NCBI RefSeq assembly: GCF_963678635.1
Contig: NC_087065.1
Location: 9,693,579 to 9,757,578 of the forward strand
Direction of reading: 5' to 3'
Length of the DNA: 64,000 nt
Source of the DNA: Symsagittifera roscoffensis
Taxonomy: Eukaryota; Xenacoelomorpha; Acoela; Convolutidae
Within the stretch, counting starts at the first letter, position 1. Each line of letters begins with the position of its first letter. A model generated the notes under the pieces. It searched no databases. It was not told the DNA's origin and was given only the letters and a program-made list of their open reading frames with translations. Positions 1 through 11,300 of the stretch are shown here, one piece after another. The position numbers were made by a program, and so were the translations under genes.

Positions 1-360
1 TTCCAAATTGGTTTTTTTTGAAATCCGCTCCTTCCCTAAAAAATCCCACGTCCACCCCAAATTATTTGGAAAAATTTGTAAAAGTGCTAATGAAGTAAAA
101 AAAAAACAAAAAATGACTAATTTGGTTTGAAATTTTAACAAGCTTTCGAAATTTCCCACCAAATTTAACGTAAGAGCGCTTTCAACTGTTTTCAAACTTT
201 GGTGACAAAACTAACCAAATAAGATTCACAACCCAAAATGACATCAAAGTCCATTAAAAGTCAGACCAGTTAACGTTATAAAACAAAACTTGGCCGGAAC
301 AGAATGTTCATGCCGCCACTGTTATCATTGCAGAAATATGAAATAAAAATCTGAAATATG
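1..360. other. No recognisable feature
   Basis: AT-rich sequence without a convincing reading frame. It lies downstream of the last visible kinase exon on the minus strand, so it is probably intron. Nothing specific is seen. Confidence 0.4.
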
Positions 361-1084
361 GTGCTGATTTAAATTAACCGAAAACGCGGTTAACTTGAAA
401 TTTAAAAAGCGTTTTTCTCAAATTGGGTTGAGTTTAGGTGAAAACTTAAGAATACAAAATTTGCTTAAAATTTCAGCAGAATTAATGGTGTAATTTGTTT
501 TGCGAAATTCGGGCCCCAAATTTTACCCCAAAAATTGGTCATTTTGGCTTTTCTTAGATAATCAAAAATTACGCCGAAAATACCCAGTCGATCACAAACA
601 TAATTATATCAAAGTGAGCCCCTTACCTAGCCCAACAAACTTTAAGAAGGGTATATTCTCCAAAAAAAATTTGCTAACCGTTTAAAAATTGTTTTAAAAT
701 AAAAAGTTGGTAGTTTATATAGTAAAAACGACCTTTTTTGTTTATCAAACAAAAATAAATTACCTTATACAATGTTTTGGAGAATATACCCTTCTTAGAG
801 TTTGTTGGGCTAGGTAGGGCGCTCACTTTGATATAACTATGTTTGTGATCGACTGGGTATTTTCGGGGTAATTTTTGATTAACTAAGAAAAGCCAAAATG
901 ACCAATTTTTGGGGTAAAATTTTGAGCCCGAATTTCCCAAAACAAACTTCCCCATAATAATTCTGCTGAAATTTTAAGCAAGTTTTGTCTTCATAAGTTT
1001 TCACCTAAACTCGAAGCAATTTGAGAAAAACGCGTTTTAAATTTCAAGTTTAGCTCGATTTGTCCGGTTAATTTAAATCAGCAC
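361..1084. repeat. Foldback element with long inverted arms
   Basis: The left arm (about 361-680) is repeated as its reverse complement in the right arm (about 765-1084). The outer ends read GTGCTGATTTAAATTAACCG on the left and its near complement on the right. Short frames on both strands in the two arms translate to nearly the same peptide, which is simply the inverted repeat read twice. The arms have accumulated substitutions and the spacer is about 85 bp. No target duplication is obvious. This is most likely a non-autonomous foldback DNA transposon. Confidence 0.8.
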
Positions 1085-2180
1085 TGTAAAACAATAAAAG
1101 ATTACTTAATTTTCTAAAACGCTTTACTTTGGACCCGCTGACCGTAACACTCTTCTGAAACATAACACTCCTCTGTTGATAAATTGTTAGAATAGAGGAA
1201 CCGAAAATAAATAATTCATTGTCAAAATGAAGAGTTAATCCAATCTTTGCAACACTTGCCAGAAAAAATGAAGCGAAAATTTCAAACTCAGTTTTTCTCT
1301 AAGATAAATTTTTTCAAATATTTTTGGAATTAGAATCATGACTTTGAGGGCTCAAATATATTACGGTTACCAGAGTCAATCTCGTGCGTGCTCACCCTAG
1401 GCCATATTTGCTATCCAACTTTACAAAATCCGAGACATCAACAAAAAGATTACCTCTCCATACTGATCCATCTATACCGAGCATATCTGTGATAAACACT
1501 TAGTGGGGACACTACATTACGACGCCAAACTCGTATTTATAACAGATCAGAAAAGCGTTCTCGCTTCTAAATTGCACAGACACGTTGTCCTACAATTTAA
1601 TGACATACAATTTAACACCGTACATTTCACATTTCAACACCTAGTCATTTCACTACTAAACAATTCAAATCGACAACAATTTAACTCCTATTTTCCAGTT
1701 TAACACAGTAAATTTTAACACCTAACCATTTCACTACTAAAATTAATGCTGTATGAACTCCTTATCTTAACTCTTATCACACCAAAGGTGATCCTGCAAT
1801 TAACGCACGCACCATAAAGAAAAACTTGGTTTAATTTAGTTATATATGCCCAAAGGAGGCTTCCTAAATTACTTAAGATTCTTATCAACAAGTTCGTAAT
1901 TTATTTTCAATAAGACTTTTCGCTAAACCAATATGATCACTGAAAAAAGCTTGTGCTAATTCATAACAATTTGACGTAAAATTTCTGACAAAAATTAAAA
2001 TCTGACAGTCACTTTATACTTTACTCAAGTGATAAACAAACACAAACACATTAAACACATTATGATTGAGTCTTCTTTCGAATTCACAGTTTCATCTAAA
2101 AACAGCCAACTCTTATAGCGGCCGGCCACGAATTTTATTTCAAGCGAAAAAATAAGTTTACAGAAAACTGTATTTGCTGA
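1085..2180. other. No recognisable feature
   Basis: AT-rich intronic or intergenic sequence. The plus-strand frame at 1503-1703 has no recognisable domain and looks like chance. Confidence 0.4.
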
Positions 2181-3081
2181 AAATATCCAGCGAATGATTG
2201 TCGAGCAACTGCCATTACTGAAAATAACGAATTATTCGAGATAAGTGGAGAGCATAACCATGACACTTCAGCGGGAAAATCGGAGGCCCGAAATGTCATA
2301 AAGCATTTACAAGATCTCAGCTACAGATTTACCCAGACTGTTGCAGTTGCCAGTGCGGTTTTGTCAGTTACAAACGATTTGGCCACTCAGTTTGCCCTCC
2401 CAAGTAAGGACAAACTGATTCGAACGGCTGCGCGCACGCGTAAGCAGCTAGTAGTAAATATGCCGCCCATCCCGGTTGCGTGAAATTTCGAGATCACTGA
2501 ATTTTTTGAAAATTTTATCCGGTATGACAGTGGATCAAATGATTTATGTCCCAACAGATCACGAGCGAATCATTTTGTGCGGCGACCCCGAAATGCTGAG
2601 AGTTCTGGAGAAGTCATCTTTCTGGTTAGCCGATGGAAGTTTTAAATTTACCCCAAAAAAGTTCTATCAGCTATATTCAATTCATGTTAGTATATCTGGC
2701 ATTGCGCCAGCTTGCATTTACGCCTTCCTTCCTAACAAAACCGAAAAAACCTACAATCGCTTCTTGCAGGCGTTAATTGATTTAGCACCCAACTGCCGGC
2801 TTGAAAAGATTTTGTTAGATTTTGAGCAAGCTGATCTTCAGTCCTTCCAAAAAACCTTCCCCGAAGCACATTTATCGGGTTGTTTTTTCCATCTCTCCCA
2901 GAGTTACATGAGAAAAATTAATGAATTGGGTCTGAAAGTGACCGACGAAACGAATCACGATTTAGCGCTGGCTGTAAAAATGCTGCCATCCCTTGCATTC
3001 GAAAAAGAAAAGATCGGCGATTTTTATGACATGATCGTTCAGGAAATTCAGAATGTATGCGACAAAAATTGTATTAAATGA
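2181..3081 (+). pseudogene. Mutator-like (MULE) transposase fragment with FLYWCH-type zinc-finger remnant
   Basis: Frame 2181-2483 translates to the end of a FLYWCH-type finger: a Cys followed by an E-H-N-H motif. It then runs into a basic helical stretch and a TGA at 2481. The homology continues after a frameshift in the frame ending at 3081. That part has the signature of the MULE transposase domain: A-D-G-S-F-K-F, then Y-Q-L-Y-S-I-H, then the second acidic block L-D-F-E-Q-A-D, then G-C-F-F-H-L-S-Q. The product stops soon afterwards, so the third catalytic region and the C-terminus are missing. The nominal start at 2476 is TTG, inside the broken region. It is a decayed DNA-transposon fragment on the strand opposite the host kinase gene. 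No terminal inverted repeats were found. Confidence 0.8.
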
Positions 3082-4320
3082 AAGTGTACAAAACATAATG
3101 TCCATTTACGAAATCAAAACTGATTTATGCTTTTTCAGAGCGTTGTCTAGTTTGTGTTAAACCATTGTAAATTTTGTCTCATTTTTGTTTATCTTTTCGT
3201 ATTATTAAAATTCAAATTTTAATCCAACTTAAACTTTTGTCAGCTTAACTTAACGCAAGAACTTAACGCAAGAACTTGACTCCTACCTTAGCAATTTAAT
3301 CCCAGGACAATCGCACTTATTTTCGGGATGCTACGTTCGGACTACGGGCTGGCAAACCCTTTAGCTTTGCGTTTCTGTCCCAACAGTTCAAAAAAAGCTG
3401 ACAAAGCGATCAGGTCATAAGTTTAAGTTCGAGAACGATTCTAAAAAAAATATTGATTTTTAAGCTTTTGGCATTGTTTAAACCTTTTTCCAATTTCTAT
3501 ATCGGCTGAAATTGGGCCATATTAGTCAAAGGACGTCTAATTATTTGCGGGCTTTTGAGGTTCATTGAACTATTGCTTGTTTTTGGTTCATTTTGGAATG
3601 ATTCATAGAAAATATTGGCAAGGTCAATTCATTTTGGTTTGAAACGATTCATTTATATCAATTGCAAGGTCATTTCTGTTCAAAACTTGAACAAATTAAG
3701 TAGCGCGTAATTGTCCGGCTTTAAATGGCAAAAATTTCTCGCGGAATTCTGCGGAACCCACAGACACAACTTTTACGCGGCAACGAGTAAATGCTTAGTT
3801 TGTTTTTCTCAAGTGGGAATTTACTATTAATGTTGTAGCCAGAATTCGGCGACAAACAATGCCGACACGAAATCCTGACCATTTGATTACTGTACGTGGA
3901 TTCCAGTGAGGACAAATGTTTACACAGGCGATGTTGCACTTCGCATACACAAGCAAAGATATGACCGATAACGCTACTGGGAAATGAATGAGTTAAATTT
4001 TCAGCCCACAAAATGTCTGAAGTCACGCACGCCAATTATGAGTCGACATAATTGCTGAGTGACGCAAGCCAATTATGACGCATTAGCAGTACCAAAAACC
4101 TGAGAATGGTCAAAAAGAAGTCAAAGTATACACAGATGCGAGGAGCAGACAGACAATAAGTTGCAGACAGACAATAAAAAGGAGGCAGCAAAATCGAAAA
4201 AAGTCATTTCGAAGAAACCAGTCATTTCGAAAAAAAAATTACCAACTAACATGCCTCAATTTATAAAGCGCACGCATTTTAACTAGTATACGAAAAAGTT
4301 CATTACAAAAATCTACATCT
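3082..4320. other. No recognisable gene
   Basis: AT-rich. Short direct repeats occur near 4130-4260 (GCAGACAGACAATAA twice, AGTCATTTCGAA twice). No coding exon of the kinase could be recognised on the minus strand. Confidence 0.4.
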
Positions 4321-4385
4321 GCCCAGTTTCGAACCCTCTCATTTTGTTGCTGGTCTCCGTCCCTACCTCTACGCTATAGATCCAT
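4321..4385 (-). repeat. tRNA-derived SINE head
   Basis: Read on the minus strand it has an A-box-like TAGCGTAGAGG and a B-box-like GGTTCGAAACT at tRNA-like spacing. It does not fold into a full cloverleaf by eye, so it is scored as a SINE head rather than a tRNA gene. Confidence 0.6.
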
Positions 4386-4659
4386 GATACCTGGAAGCTT
4401 AAGTTCTATTTGTAATATAATAGTCTGTGTTAATATCCTTAGCTTTGGCTGTACTTAATAGCTGGTTATTGATCAAAATGAACACTTTCAAAAAGAACAC
4501 ATTTTGTCGCAACAATATTTGCGTCGCAACAATATTTACAACTTAGGTTGAAGAAAAGAGAGTTCATACTATCTCTATCCAAAAATTCCCCGATAGGAGC
4601 CGCATTGTGAGAATTAGACGAGACGACGAAACAATCTTCCCCGGAGGCACTGAAAATAA

Positions 4660-4690
4660 CAGAAGCGAAGCTGCTTTTCGCAAACGCAAG
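4660..4690. repeat. Dispersed hairpin repeat, copy 1
   Basis: Core GCGAAGCTGCTTTTCGC at 4665-4681, followed by a CAAACGCAAG tail. It belongs to the family also found at 6361, 8559, 9841, 28163 and 33901. Confidence 0.5.
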
Positions 4691-4858
4691 CGAGAAATCA
4701 TCAAAAGGGAAATAAAAAAATTAGCCTTTTCTTTCTATCAGAACCAATCAGCAGAACTGTATTTCACGTCCACACATTTGCGACACGGTCGCTTGACAGT
4801 AAGCCATCAAAAGCCAAGACTTGAAAAGACTAAAAGAAGCCTTGAAAAATAAAACTTA

Positions 4859-4928
4859 TGCTCTGTGCCGGAATGGAACCTCCAACCTGCACATTAGTAG
4901 CACGTCCTCGCATCTATGCCACGATTTC
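4859..4928 (-). repeat. tRNA-derived SINE head
   Basis: The minus strand reads TGGCATAGATG (A-box-like), then GGTTCCATTCC (B-box-like) about 40 bp later, ending near CGGCACAGAG. It is a diverged SINE promoter region. Confidence 0.6.
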
Positions 4929-5246
4929 TTGAAAATTTGCTTTAACACTAGCTGCCAATAAAGCAGCCACAGATGCTCTTAAATAAAGCAGCAAAAGTGT
5001 TGAGCAAAATGAAAACGTTTATTTCCGAATTGGTTTGGAAAAACGGACAAGAGACTGCGCGCTCACTATAACTCGCGTGTGCAATAAACAAAGCAAAGGA
5101 GCTTCTATACACAAAAGTACTGAACAAACACGTCAATCATTCCAGAGGAAAGATCTGATCATTCTAACCGATGAACACCATTTAGACGAACAATTCAAGC
5201 GCCGTCTCTCTGAGTCAACTAAAACTACAATATTACAATGCAGTAC

Positions 5247-5375
5247 CTCTTTGATCTCGGTCTCCTTGCCCTTTTTGTACTTCTTCTGGAACTGGTCGAA
5301 TTTCTTGCGCTCGTTGTTCTGTTGCTGCCTCAACTGCTCTTGCAACTTCCCAACCTTCTTGTCTACCTCTCGGTC
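5247..5375 (-). CDS. Kinase exon 8 (coiled coil, last exon in window)
   Basis: The acceptor GTGTTTAG precedes 5375 and the donor GTACTG is at 5241-5246. It encodes 43 residues of Gln/Lys/Glu-rich coiled coil (L-Q-E-Q-L-R-Q-Q-Q, then F-Q-K-K-Y-K-K-G-K). The next exon was not found in the remaining 5.2 kb. Confidence 0.8.
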
Positions 5376-8300
5376 CTAAACACATACAAACATTACTAAA
5401 GACGACTGAAATGTAGAGAAAGCACTGATTATGGTGGCTATTTTCATACGGAGGCTGTTTTCATATAAATTTTTAACCTAATAGAATATCGAAAACAATA
5501 CCAAGTTTGTGTTTGATGAGGGTTTCTACAGAAAGCCGAAAGCGATATTAACAAATATGAAATACTGGGGCCAAAAATATCTTTGGCCAAAAATATTTCA
5601 GGTATATATTTTTGTATCGCAAGTTATATTTTTGGCCCCAGTATTTCACAGTTGTTAATATCGCTTTCGGCAAAAATATATGCCAGAAAAATAGCACAAA
5701 AACTGACTATGATATAGTTAATATTTTTCAAAAAAATTTCACAAATTACAAGAGTAAGTACGATCAAGCCATTATCTTACACTTTGATCCAGAAAATTCA
5801 CTGTCATTCAAAGTTTTTCAATATATTCGTGTTGTGGTGGAAGTAATTGATTTCAAGAAATTTTGCTGAATGTCTTGTATATGAAAGCCAGTATTAGGGC
5901 GAAAATTTTTTTCTGATTTGCCTCTTTTCGCATGTTTCATTCGCCTAGTTTAATTTTGTCCACGCGAATGAAACATGCGAAAACGGAGACAAATCAGAAA
6001 ACAGTTTACGCTTTAATACTGGCATTCATATACGAAACATTCAGCAAAATTTTCTGAAATCAATTACTTCCACCACAACACGAATAGATTGAAAAAACTT
6101 TGAATGACAGTGGCAAACGAAAAAATCGCAAGCAAACTTTGTGTTCTGGTAAAGAAGCCGATAAATACGCGGAAACTTTTCTGTCTGCAAAAAAACGGAT
6201 CCTGACCAGATTCAAACCCATGACCTTTGTCGATACAAGCATGAACGTTACCTCAACGCTAAAGGCGCAAAATTGAACCACGAAATTGATATCACAAAAA
6301 TGTCATAATCCGATTTGATTATGCTTGCTAATCAAAAGAGTTATAAATCAATTATAATAACACAGAAGGGAAGCAGAGCTTCGCATTACTTGCGATACAA
6401 CGCAACCGCAGCATTGCAAGCTAGTGAACAGAAAAATTTTCGCTTTTACAAGCATAAGCGAAAAAAACTGTGGGAAGAGATGAAAATAAATTTAGAAAAA
6501 AAACAAGTACTAGTACTACATAAGCTTTTACTATTTACCGAGCAGCACCTAATCCCGACATGTGGGTAGACGCCCATTGAACTGAAAAATCAGAAATTGC
6601 TGTCACAGAAAAAATTGAGCAATTAAGTTTTAAAATATTGAAGTCTTCAACGAAAACTACTCGATAATTTTATTCGATAATTTGATGCCTATGAAAATAA
6701 TTTGATGTCTAAAAAAATTATCGAGAAAATTCGATAATTTTATGCCTATGAAGCGACACAAAGTCAGTCATCTAGGCCGATAGAAATACGCTGAATTAAA
6801 TTAGGTCGAATGAAATTTTTAAACTAAAACAAAAAACCAAGAAAAATATATAACGAAGGAGAATTAACTTTACAAATTTAAGAGTTAACCAAAAACTCTT
6901 GCATTTACGATGAAAATTGCCGACAGTACAAAAAAACTGCCCCGATGTGGCAACTAAGACAAAAAATTACGACAAATGAAAATCCGACAAACGAAAATCC
7001 GATAATTCAATTTTTCACGGAAAAACAATTTCAGTTTCATACATACTGAAAAACATAAGGTCCGACTGGGACTTATACCCCAGATATTAGGTTTCAAAAG
7101 CATCCGCGTTACCTCTAGGGCAAGTGCTAAAAGATCTCGAAGTTGCAAAGGTTCACTAATAAAGTAGCTTCACAATTTACAGACGTGTAAGAAAAGTTGG
7201 TTATGGGAAAAAGTCTAGTTCCCGACTACAAGACACGAAAAGTCTAGTTCCCAACCACGTAAATATTTTGATCTGCATGGGATTAATTCATTTTGACGTT
7301 TACGCCTTGTCTATGGGTTAATATGAAACAAACCGCTCGAACAATTAGTCCCGCACTGTGCATTTTTCATGACTTTCTTGAAAAAATCTCAACTTTTGTT
7401 TTTTAAAGAAAAAATACATGCCTTTTCAGCTGTTTGAATTTCTAGAACGATTTATGACCTGCGCTTTTTTGATAACATTAACCCAATTTGAGAGAACTGG
7501 ATCAACCGGTTAAGTTTTTATTCCGCTGGAAATCGAAAAATCAAATTCCACTTTCGAAACTAGAAATCGTTCACTTTTTTGCGCCATTTTCACGTTCGTA
7601 ATTGGAGAGTGGTATTTATGTGACTTTCAGCAGATAAATTTTAATTGAACTCATAGAAAGATTTATGATCGGCGCTTTTTTGATAAAATTAACCCAATTC
7701 GAGAAAACTGGATCAACCAGTTAAAATTTTATTACGCTGGAAATCTTAAAATTAAATTCCACTTTCGAAACTAGAAATCGTTCACGTTTTTTTTCGCGCC
7801 ATTTCCACGTTCGTATTTGGAGTGCTATTTAAGTCACTTTCAAGAGATGAATTTCAATTGAACTCAAAAAGTGCATATATATACCTAAGTGCATTCATAA
7901 ATGCATCAACATGCATGAATGCACATCTGTAGTTACTAGAGCATTTTAAGACTTTTTCCTTAAAAAAAACAAAGGCATTTTGAACTCATAGCTATGCATA
8001 AACTTATCGTTTATTTTCGCGGGGAGATCGTTCAGTAGGTAATTCTAGAGGTTCAATCGGTCAACTGACTAACCTTTTGCTGCAATCTGCCTCCGTCCAT
8101 ATGTCTGGCTTTTGCCTCCTCTTTCGAAGCTCTCTGTTTCTCCTGGTCGTATTCCTGTTGGATCTTGTTCGTGCAACTCGCCTCTTCCGCCTTACACTTG
8201 GCCTCCAATGCCTGAATCTGCTTTTGGTGCTCACGCCGCATCTCTTTGTAGCCTGCAGAGAACATATTATACCATTTAATAACTACCGCAGATTTAACGA

Positions 8301-11300
8301 ACTAAACTTTTCATTGGAAAATTTTCTGCGGAAAAAACTCAATTCTGAACAATCCAATCATTTCTTTATCGTCAAAAACTGCATTCACCAGAGCTGTATG
8401 GAACTGCTCAAAATAGAAAACCACTTGTAAATAGCATTAAAAATACTACAGAGTTCTTCAGCAAAAACCTATGGAAAAAAAGCACATTGCAACGCAAAGA
8501 TTAGAAGAATCACTGATCTTCTTACAACTTAAGCACGTAAAACGCTTTCTATTTCTGACACAGAGGCGAAGCTGAGCTTCGCATCACTTGCGATACAAAA
8601 CTTATCCATGGCAATAGAATGTGAATTTAGCATCGGAGGAAAATTTATCAAGCGTTAACAAATCCGAAAATAGCGTAGCAGAAACCCTTTAAGTCGAAAA
8701 AAAATCAACGAGACATAAGACTTATAAAAAGTTAACAAGCCCTCCTCGCTCTTAACACACAAACAAAAAACTCTTATTGCTCGTCAAACGGGGCCACTAA
8801 GCCGATATCATAAAGGCGGAAACCAATTAAGGCGAAAATAGGAGAAAAAAAACGAAAATAAATACAAAAAATGTTAGGTCTAATAAAAGTCCCCTCAACC
8901 TCAAAACACAGAGACACACAAAATTTTTTTGCTGGTCGACAGACGCAATATGAAGCCATTAAGCCGATATAATATAGGTCGAAACCAATTAAGGCGAAAA
9001 AGGAAAAAAAATGCCGAAAAAACTGTCGTCATGAAAAAATTGAACTAAAATTTCTTCAAAGATTTTAGCCAAATGTGGCATCCAGAGGTGAGCATAAAAA
9101 CAACGTTTCTCTTGAAACGACTAAAAATTATTTCACTAAGCCAATAAAATATGAGCTGAAATCATTTAGACAGAAGAAAAAAAAGAAACAGAACGAAAAT
9201 ATTCATGAAATTACAAACAGCAGAAGTAAATCAAAACAATAAAAACAACTAAAAAGTAAAAACAAAACAAAAAAAAACAATTATACGAAGTGGCAACTAG
9301 GCCTACAAAATAAGCAGACAAGTTTTAAGTCCGCATTTTTTTTAATGGAATATTTCCCGTTTGAGAAAAAAAAACAGGTCCGGGTCAGATTAGAACCCAG
9401 GACCTTTACCGAACCAGGCGAATCGTAATCTCCAAGCTAAGTGGGCCGTGAACGCTATGAGTTTGAAGTGGGCTTGTTATGCTCAGAAGGTACCACTAGA
9501 GATGAGTCCAGAAGTAAACAAGATATTAGTCCTGTGGACAAACTGTTTACGGGAAAAAAGTCTAGCACCCGATTGCAATACCCTGGCTTATCGCAAGGGT
9601 AAAAATCGAAAACATAGCCGACAGAAAATTGTCCATCAACTCAACAACACTGAAACAATGATACTGCAATAGATTTTTTCAACTTCCGAAAAAATTACGC
9701 TCACGCTCGTTAGTTTTTAAGAACCTTTTATAGTTGCTTTTTTATACATAAAACCAACCCACTTGAAAAAGAAGTCCCAATAGGCAATTTCTTTTCAATA
9801 CACTGCAAATCTGAAATTTAGAATCCAAAATCCACTTTAAACACATAGGTGAAGCTAAGCTTCGCACCACTAGCGCTTCAACAATTATGGGACGAGGGCA
9901 CCATGATGCTAAAAATTTATCAAACAGAACTAAGTTTAAATTGAAGGAAGTCGAAAACGAGAAAAAAAACTTTTTCGTGTTCGAACTTATGGGTAAGGTT
10001 GCATTTGGGCATTCAAAAAATTGGTGCCAGAGTCTTATTGATCTCAAAAATAATACCACAAATTTTTAGCGGGGAAAATCGTTAAATAAGCCGACAAAAC
10101 TGAAGCTAACATCCAATAAGCTGAAAATTTTCTTAAAACATGGGGGAAAATTCATGAAACGCCCGCATACGATAGCTATATAAGTAGCTTCTTCATAGCA
10201 ACACCATAAAACTAGTTGTTACCAAAAAGTGCATAAAAAATGCATTTTTACCAAAAAGTGCATAAAAAGTATTATACGAAGCCATGACAAAGAAAGCTGC
10301 CTAAGGCAAAAAAAATTGATGTGGCAACCAAGCCCACAAAAAACAAGCAGACAAGTAATCAGCCGAAAGCTAGAAAGACAATTTGAAACGGAATTTCCGT
10401 TTAAAAAAAGACAGGTCCTGCTTAGATTCGAACCTACCAGTTTGCCATCCCAGGCGTAATCGTTGCCTCCAGATTTAGTGTGCCGGAGCAGGGGCGGATT
10501 TAGGATTTTCTCGAGAGGGGGGGGGGGGCGAATTTTCAAAAAATTTTGACGACCTTTTTTTAGGTCGACCAAATTGATTTTTCGAGCTCTCCCAAAGCAC
10601 TGTTTAGTCCCTATTTTGGCAAAATTTTCAGCGCCGCAAGCAAATTTTTGAAAAAACAGTCAAAAAAGGCGTTTTTAGGCACTTTTTGGGAAAATTTAGA
10701 CCGAAAATCGCGTTTATTCGGCGCGCGTTCTCCCGCCAAAAATTGATTTCTGAAAAAGTATCAAAGGGCCCCCCCCCCCCTAAATCCGCCCCTGTGCCGG
10801 AGACCCTTAGAAATTTGAGTTCATTATGAACCGAGATACCAAAAGATTTAAGTGATTCCGTTGAATAAAATGTTAACTCGAAAAAGTCTACATTCCGATT
10901 TGATAACGCTCGCTAATAGCAATTGTAAACAAACAGACATTCTACAAAACAACGAATTTGAAGTTCCAAAGAATCGTCTCAAAAAGAAGGGTAGAAATAT
11001 CTGGACACCAACAACGAGACTTATAAACACTATAAAGAAGCACACAAATGAAACTGAACTCTTGAAAAAACTCTTATTGAAGCTGTACAAAAAAATTGCG
11101 AAGAGATATATTGACGCAGTGGAACCTGATCTAAACTATATTTTATGATTGGATAAATTAAATGTTTTACCAATGTAAAGTATTTAATATTAACCAATCA
11201 TGATCCATCTAACTAACAACCCACTTATTTGTAAGTGCTGAAGTTACTTGTAATTTCAGCACCAGAGAGATTTGAATTTAACTTAGAAATTAGTTGGACT

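Noticed and set aside
1-5240. Further kinase coiled-coil exons at the left edge
   Set aside because: No minus-strand frame with the expected charged composition and splice sites was seen; they probably lie outside the window.
8077-8430. Plus-strand open frame over the kinase exon
   Set aside because: It is the antisense shadow of exon 7 and its flank; the minus strand carries the conserved protein.
10411-10488. tRNA gene on the minus strand
   Set aside because: A and B boxes are present but no consistent acceptor and anticodon stems could be drawn, and several diverged copies exist. Scored as a SINE.
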